From positions 15,128,001 to 15,192,000 of the forward strand of contig OZ316895.1 in the NCBI GenBank assembly GCA_973895155.1: a stretch of 64,000 nt of DNA, given 5' to 3'. A program made the position numbers and the translations under genes. This stretch comes from Marsupella aquatica. Its lineage: Eukaryota; Marchantiophyta. The notes under the pieces were generated by a model. That model did not search any database, was not told the DNA's origin, and saw nothing but the letters and a program-made list of their open reading frames with translations. Shown one piece after another: positions 24,590 through 36,289 of this stretch (its first letter is position 1; every line of letters begins with the position of its first letter).

Positions 24590-24835
24590 TTTAAAATCAG
24601 GAAAAAAAAAACAAAGTACAATGAAAGGAAAGAAAAAGAGGTCCAAAGAAAAAGAGGTCCAAATAGGACAAACACCAAACAAGGAAAAAGAAAAGCAAGT
24701 GCAATCCTAAAAACTGAAGAAGATAAAGGGAAAAGTGTCAATAGAGGGGAGAAAAAAGAGAAAACCCTGGAAGACCAAAGAGGCAAAGAGTTAGAGAGTC
24801 ACCTTCAGCCAGAGAGATACTAGATGGACCCCTAA
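24590..24835 (-). mobile_element. Diverged LINE-like 3' region fragment
   Basis: A purine-rich plus strand with GAGGTCCAAA, ACAAACACCAAAC and similar blocks resembles the middle of the fragments at 25.95-26.2 and 41.8-42.0 kb. Read on the minus strand it gives the same Phe/Leu/Trp-rich text (for example LVFVLFGPLFLW). The terminal tail is not clearly present. Confidence 0.45.
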
Positions 24836-24839
24836 ATTG

Positions 24840-25760
24840 AGAAGTGTTACTTAATGGACCCTATGAGACCCCATGAGATTTTAGGATCGTTTATTCAAGG
24901 TCTATCAAGGGTATGGATCACTCATGGGTTCCACCAAGTAAAGATCTTCATTTTGGGGGTCCATCAAGAATATCTTACAACAAAATATCTACCACCCTAC
25001 TGAACATTAAATTGAGAAGCCCATAAAACTCCATTACAAACCATATACGATGGTCACGACAAGAAATTTATCTCTAGGCCCTAAAGCCAACTTCCTAACT
25101 TACTCATGACATCATCTTGTGCGCAAAACAAGTTTGGACTTGTTTGTGTTGTCTAGTTCATGGTCAGTCATCTATAACTATAATAAAGGATCCCACTTTT
25201 TTTCATCCATTGTCCTAGTACAAAAAAAGCTCATGGGCGGGAAAGATCCACAGCCGTTGGATTCTATTAGCTGTTTTCTCTGACCATTGATGGAATAAAT
25301 GTGCACCCTTAGCACATATGTGCTTCTTGCTGCCCCATATATGCCCCTGCCCGACTCCCTATGGGCCGGCCCTCCTTGCACAATGCAATGCACTAGGATA
25401 GGGCTCATAATGACATAAAAAACAAGCTGTTAGTCAAGGATCAAGTTTCTGAGTAGATCCTTTTGGAGCAATTTATTTTTTACCTTAAATAATAAATGAT
25501 ATTGTATTCCTCCCCAAACAAGAATTTCATGTTTCTGAAAACGGAGTGATTCTGTTTGCTGTGCATCATTATTGCTGTCAAGTAAATAGACCATTCTTAA
25601 GTTATATGTTTTCTTTTCGTCTTCCTCAAATCTATGTTTCTATTTTTTGTCTCACTTTCGTTCTTGTCGCTTTTAAATTTGGACTAATCTAACATTGTCA
25701 GCAAGCATGCCTGACTTGCCTTGCCTGTTGGTCTGATATCGTACATAGCCTGTGGCAGAT
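24840..25760. other. Non-coding, no gene recognised
   Basis: Contains a block with AGCCGTTGGATT near 25250, a kind of motif seen in many plant repeats, but no ends could be defined. Confidence 0.45.
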
Positions 25761-25765
25761 TATTT

Positions 25766-25900
25766 CCAGTGGCAAAAAAAATGCTAAATTTCACCTCACT
25801 GAAAAATACATACGACATTTGGCAAAAAATTGTCAGCTGTTGGTCTTGAATTATCCAGTTCCCCACCCAGCCATTTTGCCAATAGATCTAGGATTTCTCA
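25766..25900 (+). repeat. Dispersed repeat family R, copy 3 (partial)
   Basis: Begins CCAGTGGCAAAAAAAATGCT and TTTCACCTCACTGAAAAAT, as in copy 2, then a diverged GTTCCCCACCCAGCCA. It is cut short where the LINE-like fragment at 25.94 kb begins. Confidence 0.55.
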
Positions 25901-25940
25901 TGTCTTGGGTGGCTTGTTTTGTGGTTCCCAAGACGTCATT

Positions 25941-26205
25941 AGAAAAAAATATATACATACTTTTTACAGAAAAATGCCAAATAGAGTACAAAAGAATAAA
26001 CAAGAGAGGTCCCAAGTGGACAAAACCAAACGCAAAAGAAGTGAGCAAAAAGAAACACTAAAAACCAAGAAAAAGGAACTAAAAGAAGTGAGCAAAAAAA
26101 AACCCCTAAAAACCAAGAAAGAGGAACTAAAACTACCGCAAATGGACCAAGGTCCTTGTCATACCTAGCAAATGTGACAACAAGCTAGTGGTCTACATCA
26201 AGTGT
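25941..26205 (-). mobile_element. LINE-like 3' fragment with shared tail
   Basis: Read on the minus strand it ends in CTATTTGGCATTTTTCTGTA followed by a TATATATT-rich tail. The preceding part can be read as LTSFAFGFVHLGPLLF, nearly the same as LTSFSIGFVHLGPLLF in the copy at 41.8-42.0 kb. A block containing CTTGATGTAGACCACTAG is shared with the 42.1-kb copy as well. It lies between two copies of repeat family R. Confidence 0.65.
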
Positions 26206-26324
26206 CGAAACTAGGTAAAGTGATCATGTTAAGTTGACATTTCGTGCTAGGTAAAGTGATATTTTGAGGAAGAAAATCAACACTGATGGCAGAAGCCGAA
26301 CCCAACAGCTTTAGTGAGAGGTTT

Positions 26325-26577
26325 TTTCTAATTTCAAAAATTAGCTAGATTCCACCTCTGAAAGTCTTCACCAACAGACCAAAATCGGCTTACCTTTTTG
26401 TCTTCCTATAGCTAGTTTCCCACCTAGCCACGGACCATCTAGTCTAATCTAACGGTTGTCCTTGAATCTATCCTAGTGGGGAGAATCTGCGGCTATTCTT
26501 AAACCTAGGGACATTCACAATCCAATCTAGAACACAGACAAAAATTAGAAATATTCGTAGCATCTTCTAAGATGCCA
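26325..26577 (+). repeat. Dispersed repeat family R, copy 4
   Basis: AATTAGCTAGATTCCACCTC, AGCTAGTTTCCCACCTAGCC, AATCTAACGGTTGTCCTTGA and GTAGCATCTTCTAAGATGCC appear in the family order, + direction. It starts about 120 bp after the LINE-like fragment. Confidence 0.75.
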
Positions 26578-26589
26578 TTCTGGCAAGAA

Positions 26590-27340
26590 AGAAAGGAAAA
26601 AAAACCTTTAAAATTAAGCTGATCTCGTTCATCCCAATTTGGCAAACGACCAGGATATTTTTCCCTCTCAAACTCCTTTTTGGCCGCCCCCCCCTCCCAC
26701 TATACATTAAAAAGTCAGACTTTAATTTAAAGCAGGAAGAGTTGCAAAACGTTCTTCGCCGAAAATCTCATCAAACACTGCACGGCCTCCAGTGCGAGAG
26801 CTTTTGTCAAAGAGACGATGAAACAGCATTGAATGCTCGTGTCAGGGCCAGCCACGGATGTCCGGTTCCAAACAGGAATGTCGGAAAGATTTTTCTTGAT
26901 GTTCCTTGTCGGGAAGAAAAGAGGAACCAGCCACCCCTTCGACGCAACGCAAAGAGCAGAACAGAGAGAGAGACACACACACACACAGCTAGCGAGAGAC
27001 TAGGCTAGACAGACTTGAAGCAGAGCAGAAAAGGAAAGAGAAGAAAATAAGCCAGGAGCGCAGAGGATTGAGTGAGAGAACTCACGGATGGAAAGAGCCC
27101 GACCACAGACATGCCAACAACTGGTTCTCCTCCTCTCTCACTTCTGCCTCGTTCGCCAACACAGAGAGGCTGCAATCGCCCGTTCGCTCGTCAGTTCGTT
27201 TGTACATTCGCTGCTGCTGCTGGTACGGGTACTACGGCCACTGAATCAATCGGAAAGGCGCAAATTCCGTAATCATGAATCTCAGAAACCTCAACAACCT
27301 CGAGACATGGAGAACACGAGGCGTAAAGCAAAAAACCAGA
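26590..27340 (+). other. Purine-rich, leader-like region; possible 5' UTR without identified gene
   Basis: 26930-27070 is rich in GAGA and a (CA)n run, a composition common in plant 5' leaders, and is followed by short upstream ATGs. A 66-codon frame at 27072-27272 has no motif. No downstream coding exon on the plus strand was found, so this could be the leader of an unrecognised gene or a non-coding transcript. Confidence 0.25.
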
Positions 27341-27413
27341 GCTGAGCCGAGCCGAGCCGATCCGATCCGAGCCGAGTCGATCCGAGCCTAGACTAGACTA
27401 GACTAGACTAGAC
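27341..27413 (+). repeat. GAGCC/GATCC and TAGAC pentamer arrays
   Basis: 27343-27388 is built of pentamers (GAGCC, GATCC, GAGTC). It passes directly into five copies of TAGAC at 27389-27413. Confidence 0.9.
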
Positions 27414-27462
27414 CAGTACCTTCAATGGCAAGCATTTGGCTTGCTGGGGCCATGTGAGGTTA

Positions 27463-27580
27463 CTACTCCCCTAGTCTAGTCTAGACTCCTCTAGTCTAAT
27501 CTAGAACTATTCCTCTAGTCTAGTCTAGGGCTACTGCTCTAGTCTAGCCTACGGCTACTCCTCTAGTCTAGACTAGGCTC
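27463..27580 (+). repeat. CTACTCCTCTAGTCTAGTCTAG repeat
   Basis: Four to five units of about 24-27 bp each contain CTCTAGTCTAG. The TAGTC pentamers are the reverse complement of the TAGAC array ending at 27413, so the two arrays can pair across a 57-bp spacer. Confidence 0.85.
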
Positions 27581-27589
27581 TAGAGCAAT

Positions 27590-30255
27590 GGTAGTAGGCT
27601 AGTACTACGATAGGGTTTTCTCGTCTCGGCGGTCTCGCTGAGTGCTACAGTGGAGTACTAGACTAGTATAGATGTGGTTTCCGACATAAAGAAGGAAGCC
27701 GTACTACCGGAGAACCTCCTTTACTGTAGTTTCGAGACGTCTTTTGCTTTTTGTCTTTTCTAGATTCTCGTGCCTTGCATTGAAACTTTCCTTGTTGGAC
27801 GGGATTTCATTGACCTCCACAGTGCAAGCCTTGACGAGAGCCATTTTTATTTTGTTTCTTCGTTTCGTTTTGGGAAAGAAGTGTGAGTGACGACTTCTCT
27901 GCCTTCTCGCGGATATATGTTTTTTCTAAAGGGGGCTAATGAGACCCTGTGGATTAAACAGCCACTGGCCATATATAAAAAGGGAAGTGTCCAATACTTC
28001 CCCTTTTTCCTCGTTACATTCACTCCTATTTGGTGCCCTCCTGCTCCACACTTTATGGAAATAATATTTTAATTGGTGAAATCTAGTGGATCCAGATTTT
28101 GTCATGGCTAGCCAAAAACCCCAGTACAAGATAACTTGCATGAACGAACGGGAGGGGAAGGAAAGACTTCTATACATATATTTGAACCGTTGGATTTTCC
28201 TAGATGGAATAGGGACTGACACTCTGAACTTGAGAAGCATTTGGGGAATTGAGGGGGAAATCTCTCTTTTTGTTTTGTGTTGCGTCTCAGAGCATCTTGA
28301 AGTAAGATATAGTGGACATTCAACTAGAAACAAATGGGCGGTGAATTTCTTTTCCACCTAGCATGGGTGAATGCTGCCTAGTTTGTCTTTTGAGGGAAAG
28401 GCACAACGGCCAAATCAATCATCATGAAGCCTTGATGGCGAGTGACCCCTCACAATAACAGGCCAGAAACTCGATTCCATCCAAACCTTTGAGATGGGAT
28501 TCCAGAATGCTCTTTTTGTAAAGTAAAACACACTAGTGTCATACTACTTGCAACGTATTCATAGATCTAAGAAAAATAGTATTAACACAGAGTAGAACCA
28601 GCCTGGGAAAAAGCCATCAGAGGTTGTTTTACTCTCAACTTTTCTACATAAAATATTGTTGATAGTAAGGGATGCTAAGGGGAAGTGTGGTCAAGAATAA
28701 GTGAGATGGCCAGACAATTGACACTGCAGGGAATGGGCAGGTTTGTTTGGAACTGAATTTCAAGGAGTGTGTGAGCTATGGGAAGAGTGTCTCACGGGTT
28801 TGGTATGGAAAAGGTGGCTGCACAGTAGCACCTTTAAGCCCATCTCATGCTTAGGAAAAAATTCACCATAAATTTTGAATAGTCAACCCATGAGACCTTG
28901 GGGGTTGCCCTGGATGTATGCTGGTTCATTCTTAAGCAACCTAACTGAAGTCAATTATAGTGGACTAGTGTGCCAGAGTAAGGTAGCCATCGTAGAGTAT
29001 TTTGGATTGGAGGTTGAATATGAAAAGGCAAAAGACATGACTAAACTAGATTTTAGGCGTGAAATGATCTGAAATCAAAACTAGCAGACTCAGTTTTGAT
29101 AATGTCCCCCTTAGTCACAAAGCTGGCTTACTGAAGAAGTGAAGTAGAGTGTTGAGAACTTGGAAAACTCGAAATTGCATTATTTTGACGGAGGGTAGTC
29201 GGGAATGTATCCCAAAAGGGAGAAAATACACGAGAGGGGGAGGGAGAGCAAAGGACGTCTCGTTTCAATCTTTGTGATCAAGCGTTCTTCGGTCACGGAT
29301 ATACAGTGTATAGTTCACATTAATTGAATTCGTTGAAGGCAAAGAAACCCATGGTACCTTCTAGTAGGTCGGGACTAGAGGCAGGAAGCAAGAAGGTTCT
29401 AGCCAACGTGGTACATTGGCAGCAAAATAAGGCGGTGGCCTTTAACCCTCGCGGCAGCTGGGATGCACGTCCGCTCCAGAAGCGTCAATCTCGTAAAGTG
29501 TTGTAACTCAAGGCAACCTATCATGCCCCAGCATAGTACTACAGCTACTGCCTCCTCGCCGCTACAGTGAAATACTATAGCTGCACAGATTTTGTGCTCT
29601 CCTTTTTCTTTTTCTCTCTAACGGTAGATTTCACTGAAGAGAGATTTTGTGTAGATTTTGTGTTTGACAACGATATATACAGTGCTTGAAATAATTTGAA
29701 CAACTTGTATAAACACGCTTTTCCTTGCGGCCACGTTTACAGCAGGATCGTCGACGGTCCGATGCAGACAGTTCGTCAGTCCCAAGTGATGTTCCTGGTC
29801 ACTTTAGTTGCACGTAATCTTCACCAAATTTCAAAGCTCCCAACACATTTTAGATTTGTACTAACAGTCGAGAGGCCAATACGAACCAGACTGAGGCGTT
29901 TCTTTCAGTGAAAGAAATCTAAGCTCAGAACACTGAGTGCGTTCTCGGTTGACAGTCATGATCCACTTCTGTCAATCTAGTCATAGGCCACTTTCTCACA
30001 TTCGATCATGCGTGCGTGAGTAGTCGATCGGCTGATCAGGTCCAAACCGGATAATATATGACAGTGCGATTCGTGAGATTGGACTTGGGAAAGAAGCTTT
30101 GGCTCTGGACAGTCATAATTTCCGTGTTTCACCTGTGAATCCACATCGACCGTACCTTCGTTTCAAACATGGACACTATACAACACACTCCCACTGAGCA
30201 CATCTGAAACGTCACTGGGAATTTTCTGATCTGGTAGATAAGACTGGAAGAGCAA
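27590..30255. other. Non-coding, no gene recognised
   Basis: Several frames of 60-140 codons occur (for example 28086-28361 plus, 27926-28357 minus) but they overlap one another and show no motif. 29180-29660 contains short repeated words such as CTACAGTG.AATACTA. Confidence 0.4.
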
Positions 30256-30262
30256 CAGTCAA

Positions 30263-30430
30263 GCATGAGATCGAAATATGAGGAACATTGGACCTTGTGC
30301 TCCTCAATCGTGCCAACCGGGACAATCTGATCTACTACATAAGTCTCGAAGAACATCATCGAGTATGAGATCGACATATGACTAACAGAGTTGGACCTTG
30401 TGCTCCTCAATCGTGGGTACCGGGACCATC
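30263..30430 (+). repeat. Imperfect tandem duplication, period about 98 bp
   Basis: TTGGACCTTGTGCTCCTCAA and the following TCGTG and ACCGGGAC occur in both 30263-30325 and 30361-30427. Both copies are preceded by ATGAGATCGA.ATATGA. Confidence 0.85.
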
Positions 30431-30434
30431 GAAT

Positions 30435-31925
30435 ATTCCGTGTTCTGAAGTTTGTCAGCTGGGAGCCTTGGCTTTCTATTCTACTGTAGAAGAGCTGTAG
30501 ACTTGTGCCTCACAGTCTCTTGGGGATTCTCTCCTTCGTATCCATCGCCTTCTGTTTCGTCGAGTTTCCGGCCCTGAATCAAGAACATCACCAGTGGCAC
30601 TCCTCCACATGCATTGCGTCTAGCGTGAAGTCTCTTGCAATGGAGGAGGCAGTACACTAAATTTCTTGTACCACGAAATTTCTTGTCCCACGAAGTTAGG
30701 GATCTATGCGTCACCCAGAGACGACGCTCACAAATCCTTCATGTCCGCTTCTCGTTGGTCTGGATCATGACACAATGGGACTTTCTCATTGCCATTCACT
30801 TAAACTGTTTCGACTTTGTGGTCAGCCGGTAGAATTATACTTGAACTTTGGATAGCCCTCTCCCCATAGAAGTATGGCGCTTTATTCCGGAATAAGTGAT
30901 TATCGTACCGACGGCTAGCTTCAGGACCTTTCGACCTTGATTCTCACCCAATCACTTCGGGCATGCTGCCATGCCACCGCTAATACTAGCTCCGTGCTCA
31001 TTCCCATCAGTCTCAGAGAGGGAGTCATTCGAATGCGGCATTTCTCATTTTCATTGCAAGGGATTGCGACGCAACCAGCAACACCCAAGATTACTAAGAG
31101 TGGCCAGAGCGCGTGCAAGTCTTGCTGCCATCGATCTTGCTGCCATCGATCCTGCGGTCAGTCTGACCTCGCGCGACAACGAAGTAAATCAATCTCTGAG
31201 TATAACCTTTAAACAAACGTACGTACTGAACCCGTGCAGAAAGAAACACAATTGGCCGCCAGAAGTAATAACACTTCGAAGTCTTGCGAGTATGTCTCCG
31301 TTACGTATGATTTCGTCAAGGCAGTTGTTGTAAAGGAATTACAGCACAAGATGATGATAATAATACTAGACAAGCAGGCAACGCAAGAACTTTCCATTAC
31401 TCAACATTTGTTTCAGATTCATCGACCGAATGGCTGTAACCAAAGTCATTTGCTGCTGCGCAACATTTTTTGATTGAGCAATCAAACAACAACTATCCAC
31501 AAAAGGAATGTCTGATCGAAAACTTCTCGACTGCGAACTGAATCTATCGTAACCGTACAAGCCTTGAAGTTTCTACGTCCCGCTGGGCCTCCAGTTCAAC
31601 GTAGAGGTAGCTTATTATTGTTATCTGCGGCCCGATCTACTCCCGCATGCTGTACCTGTGAACTCTTATCCATTCTGCGACTCTATAGCCTTCCCGTGCG
31701 CCACTCAAATCGGTTATCAAGATCAAATTTCCCTTCCTATCGGACCTTTCGTGTTTCCTGTCGTCCCTACTTCCCCTCGCGAATTCTCTTCTGACAGTGT
31801 CTCCGAAGCATCGATTACTGCTGGTCCATTCATTACGAAGAAGAAAAATGGACCCACGCCGCATCGATGTAATGGATCGAGTTCTATATCCTATCCAACC
31901 ATTGCACACATGGGCCTGACTACGC
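30435..31925. other. Possible 3' UTR of the PHD gene and intergenic DNA
   Basis: No motif-bearing frame. The part adjoining 31929 may be the PHD gene's 3' UTR. Base composition here is more balanced than in the flanking repeat-rich DNA, so an unrecognised exon cannot be excluded. Confidence 0.35.
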
Positions 31926-31928
31926 TAT

Positions 31929-32756
31929 CTAGCAAAGCATGCTCGAGAGCAGACGATAACGTCGTCCAAGTCCTTTTGATAAGCTGTTTGATGTTTCGAG
32001 TTGAATTCCAGTCCGTGCACAGATAGTTTCATAATTCCTCGAGCACACTCTTTTCTGCGTTACGCTCCATGTGTCCGACGCCAGTCCCTGCTGTTGTTTC
32101 CTCTTGCTACCACTCGAAGGCTTCGAAGCGCTGGACTCTAACTTAACGCTACTGGAAGAACCTGTCGTACTTCGATGAACGTCTTTCTCTGTGCCTTTAA
32201 GGCCCGTCGTACATCGTGGAGAATCCTTCTCCATGCTCTTACTCAAAGACGATGGAAGATCCTTCAAATCCGCCGTCGCCCAAGCCACCTTGAGTAGTAG
32301 ATCCAACCCATTTTGGTTTGCGGAAGCACTCCCCGTAGTGCTGCTGAGCGATTGTCTACCTGATCCCTGCCCGTCCAAGCGAATAGACTCCTCCTGTCCA
32401 TGAGACTCTGATTGATTAGACCCCGTCCTCTTCAGTGCAGGCCAACACCAATCACACACCCAAGACGCCTCGTTGGACCCCAGCTCCCGGTAAGACGGTG
32501 AACAATAACTGTGCTCCTGATGCTCGTGACATCTAGAACAGTGCAGTAGGTGGTCTTGAAAGCCTACATCTCCGCACATGTTGCACTCCAGGCAGCTCGG
32601 AGTGCCTTCCAATTCTTCACCTAAAATGTCCTCAATAGACTGCATCAGTTTGTTAGAACTGTAGCGGTTGGTTACATTCCTAATCTCGCCACCCATAACC
32701 TCGAAGGATTTCTGCTTTCTACCCTTGTCGACTCCGTTACTTCCTCCTTTCATCAT
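31929..32756 (-). CDS. PHD-finger protein
   Basis: 275 residues from the first ATG of an ORF with no intron needed. A C4HC3 zinc finger at 58-104 is complete: C58 C61, C73 C76, H82 C85, C101 C104, with text like CNMCGDVGF, LLHCSRCH and WVCDWCWP. PHD fingers of this GDxGF type in plants usually bind histone H3 tails or act in chromatin complexes, so a nuclear chromatin reader is the likely role. The rest is Ser/Lys/Gly-rich and low in complexity, with a basic patch (SKPSSGSKRKQQQ) that could be a nuclear signal. No other domain was recognised. The true start may lie further upstream because the frame stays open before this ATG, and an upstream non-coding or coding exon is possible. Confidence 0.72.
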   Translation of the reverse strand: MMKGGSNGVDKGRKQKSFEVMGGEIRNVTNRYSSNKLMQSIEDILGEELEGTPSCLECNMCGDVGFQDHLLHCSRCHEHQEHSYCSPSYRELGSNEASWVCDWCWPALKRTGSNQSESHGQEESIRLDGQGSGRQSLSSTTGSASANQNGLDLLLKVAWATADLKDLPSSLSKSMEKDSPRCTTGLKGTEKDVHRSTTGSSSSVKLESSASKPSSGSKRKQQQGLASDTWSVTQKRVCSRNYETICARTGIQLETSNSLSKGLGRRYRLLSSMLC

Positions 32757-33890
32757 GTTGCCCAGCTCTTCTCCAAGTGTGGCCGAGCGCGTCCGCCTGG
32801 CTTTGTGCTAATACCCAATCCAGATAGTGAGAACTACGGACTCAACATGCTTTCCAGTAGTGCAGACAGAAAGCGACTGTTCATCCTTCACTTCTCTTCC
32901 GCAGTACCAGACACGAAACCCGGTGAAGCAAAACCAAAACCGTGCAACAGCTTATCTCCTTCACAAGCAGCAGTATCCCGTCGGCATGAACTCGATCATC
33001 AGAGAGCAACCAACAAAGGAACCTCGGAAGTCGGGCGCTCTACACGGTCTTTGTCTATGCCTATACGGAAATGAATGGAGCGCAGCACAAACAAGTGACT
33101 CTCAGCTGCTGCGTCGAGCCAATGTAAGCGAGTAATGTTACACCACCGCAACCCGCTCCACACCACACCACTCCGTTCGAGACTACTCCGCCCAGAGAAC
33201 GAACTGGAGGAACGGAGCAATTATTAGAGATTGGAAACACTCCTGAGCACGAACGCCTTCCGAATTGAACGGCCGGTCGCATCAAATCGGAGCCCTATCG
33301 CCTGCACGTAGGCGCCGCAAGGAAAAGAGTAAGGCGGAACAAATCTTCTGTCATACATTCGAAGCAGTGCTCAGTAGAATGATCTGTGCTGGCTGCTATA
33401 CTACGACGACGACGACGACGCCCAGTGCGGACGTAACGACGAGCTTGCTCCGCAGTCAGCGAGAGAGAGTGGGGTGGGGGGGGGGGGGGCAGACACAGCG
33501 AGAGCGAGAGAGAGAGAGACAAGCTGGCTGCTGGCTGGGACACACGAGATAAAGTAGTATTGTACCGGGACGAAGCGGCTTAATAAGTTGGCAAGCGAGC
33601 GAGCGAGCAAGAAACTGCTGAAAACTACAACGGGCGGGCGAAACTGAACAGCAAAGCCGTGTTGGTCTTTATACAAATATCTGGACAGACGGGCACACAG
33701 AGAGAGAGAGAGAGAGGGAGGGAGAGAGAGAGAGAACTCTCTACACAGACGCAGACGTAGTAGTAGACGCAGACGTAGTAGTAGACGCAGCAGGAGGAGC
33801 AGCGCAGCAGCAGCAGCAGCATGCTTGCTGCTGTCAACACTACCGTAGCGGCAGCAGGAGCAGGCACGGCAGGTCACGGCAGCTCCAGTG
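32757..33890 (-). promoter_or_regulatory. Putative promoter/leader of the PHD gene, rich in microsatellites
   Basis: On the minus strand this carries GCT repeats (33801-33832), an 18-bp unit containing GTCTACTACTACGTCTGC repeated about 2.5 times (33746-33790), a CT run (33699-33735), a second CT/C-rich run (33476-33530) and a CGT run (33402-33420). CT-rich, CAG/CTG-rich leaders are common before plant genes. The position directly upstream of the PHD ORF and the lack of a better coding frame support a leader or promoter. Confidence 0.45.
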
Positions 33891-33894
33891 GAGT

Positions 33895-36125
33895 AGTGCT
33901 ACGGTACCAGAAAGGGACTGTTCATCCTTTCACTTGTCTCCGCGGCAGCAGGACCAGAATGATACGAAACGGCTTCCCAAGGGACAGCTGCTGCTGCTCC
34001 TACAAAAATGAGCTTTTGTGCTGGGAGGAGAATATATTGCTGTTTCAAATTATGGAATTCCTGCTCCGAACCGAACACTGCAATACTCCAGTTTGCTCGG
34101 CTTTGTCCCACGCGAGAAGGATGGCAGTCTTTATAACTTGTATGGTGATATATATCCAACTTACCATAATAAGCGCTGTACTGTTTAGAGAGTATAACAC
34201 ACGTAACACTTAGAGCCTTATTGGGCCACTTTGCCAATGGGATCCTGTCTCCCCGTGTCTCCCGGTCCAGAGATTTTGCCGGTGGCACTTTGATATATAT
34301 GTTAAAGGGGTGATAAATATGCAAAAAATAATAATATGGGGAAGGATCGGAGCAAATAGTGGTACACTATAGTGAATAAATTTGCTCTCCCAAGTCACAC
34401 AAACTGCTTTGAATTGGCGATTTTCACTCACATAACATCACCATTTTGCTGTCAAAAAATTGTTTGTTTATTGGAATTAGAGGTCAAACATTGTGCTTCA
34501 TCAAAACATCCACTTAGCATGGCTGGATTTGCAAAAATTGAGACAATAGTGCAAACATTCAATATCACCAAGGGAGGCCGGGTGCGCACTAAGTACACAA
34601 GTCATCCATTAGTCCCATTGAGGTGGATTGCAATTTAAAAAACTTCCATTTAGGTGGACTATGAAAGGACATTAGGCTCAGAATTGAACACAAGGTTAGG
34701 CTTGGGTCAGGGGCAACTGTTAGGGGCAAAGAGGAGGGCGAGGAATAGCAGAGTTGTCAAGCAGAGAGGATTTGAGGCCAGGATAGGGGGGAGGGAATTT
34801 GAGGGTTTGGAAAAAGTGTCACTGGGATTTTATGGAGAAAGGGCGCAGCGGACTGGAGGTTCTTTCTAGCCCCTTTCCCCTTTCCCCTTTCTGGCTAAAT
34901 TCCATTTGGAGAGCTGTTGCCCAATTTTTAATTGTTTTGCCTCCCCTTTTGTATCTTTGCCACCTAGTGTAGTCTTCTCTCTGATTGTGGCAGTTTGGGT
35001 AAATGAGAGAATCCCTCCCTCCTAACTCCCTCTGCCAACACATGCAACATGATAACAGTGAAAATTGTGTTTGCCAGAGTTTTTCCACGCAAACCATTTG
35101 TGTGTTGACAATCTTCAGGCACAAGAGATCCAAAAATCATTGATTGTCTAGTTGTCTACCCCCACTAGACCCCCTTGGCTTGTATCAATAATGATCAACT
35201 TTCAGGTTTGCCAGTCTTTTCCCTTTATCTCGGGCTTCCCACTTCTTTGCTTCCCCTCTCCCTAGGTTTTCAAGGTTTACTTTTTGAAAGATCGCCTCCA
35301 TTTTGTCAAACTCAGTACTCTTTCCTTCCCTTTGACGACGTCAACAATAATATATGTTTACCATCTTCCATTCCAATTGTCTTCCATACTGACAATTGGC
35401 AGACCCACGCATCGCACAAGTCACCTCAAAAGCAACTACGGATTGACCTCCCACCTCCCAGGTCTACCCAGATTAATGCCTTTGATAATAATTTTTCTCT
35501 TTCTGATTTTTCTGGCTCCCCTCCTCACTTCACCCCGCCTACCAGCGCTTCATTTTGTATTGTGGGCATTGGCACACAATACAAAATGGAGAGTTGAGAA
35601 GCCACCGCTTAGCAAGGACTTTTCATGGGACTTGTACAGTAATATTATGACCGTTACATCTACGCATGATCAGATCTGGACGGTTGATTGTGGCTAACAA
35701 GTCACTAAAACTTTCTTAAAAACCTCTGTCTCTTTCCAAAGCACATTCATCAGCAAATGTGCAAAAAATTCACACAGAAAAGAAACATTGTTGCTTACCG
35801 AACTCTTGCCTTTGTGTAAACTTTTTTTCCTGGTTGCCCAATTTCTCACCATCCACCACAGAATCAAACTTTTTTGTCAACTATACTCCCCGCGCCTCCA
35901 TTGTAATAAATTGTTTTAATTATGAATTGTACCTCCATAGCAGTTTACGTGTATTTTGTGCCAAAGGAATCGTGCCAGGTGACCCTACTTTGCCCGCTTG
36001 CTCACGATGACAACGCACACAGTTGTTTTTAAGATTCACCCTCGACGATGAATGGTCCTTCATTCCCTGGTCCCTCCTTCCTCCCAGTAGCTTATTATTA
36101 ATCAGCTTATTAACCCCTACCCGTT
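33895..36125. other. Non-coding, no gene recognised
   Basis: Frames such as 33821-34213 and 35175-35597 on the plus strand have no motif or splice support. A block near 35650-35690 (GATCTGGACGGTTGATTGTG) resembles sequence seen in plant repeats, but no ends were found. Confidence 0.4.
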
Positions 36126-36130
36126 CGAGT

Positions 36131-36283
36131 TGTTCTCCATCCACCTAGCCAGTTTCCATACCAACAAATTAGACTTTGGGCAGTGCAAGAGACCAGCCCA
36201 TGTGTTGTTCTCCATCCACCCATCCAGTTTCCACCCCAACACATTAGACTTTGCGCAATGCAAGAGACGAGGCCCATGTGTTG
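36131..36283 (+). repeat. 75-bp tandem duplication
   Basis: Two units, 36131-36205 and 36206-36281, both begin TGTTCTCCATCCACC and end CCCATGTGTTG, with about ten differences. Confidence 0.9.
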
Positions 36284-36289
36284 AAATAG

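Noticed and set aside
27072-27272. 66-codon plus-strand protein after a GA-rich leader
   Set aside because: The ATG context follows a leader-like stretch, but the product is low-complexity, lacks any motif and overlaps an equally long frame in another phase.
33401-33877. Minus-strand 158-codon Leu/Ser/Arg-rich frame
   Set aside because: It is a translation of CT, CTG and CGT microsatellites; composition artefact, better read as leader or promoter DNA.
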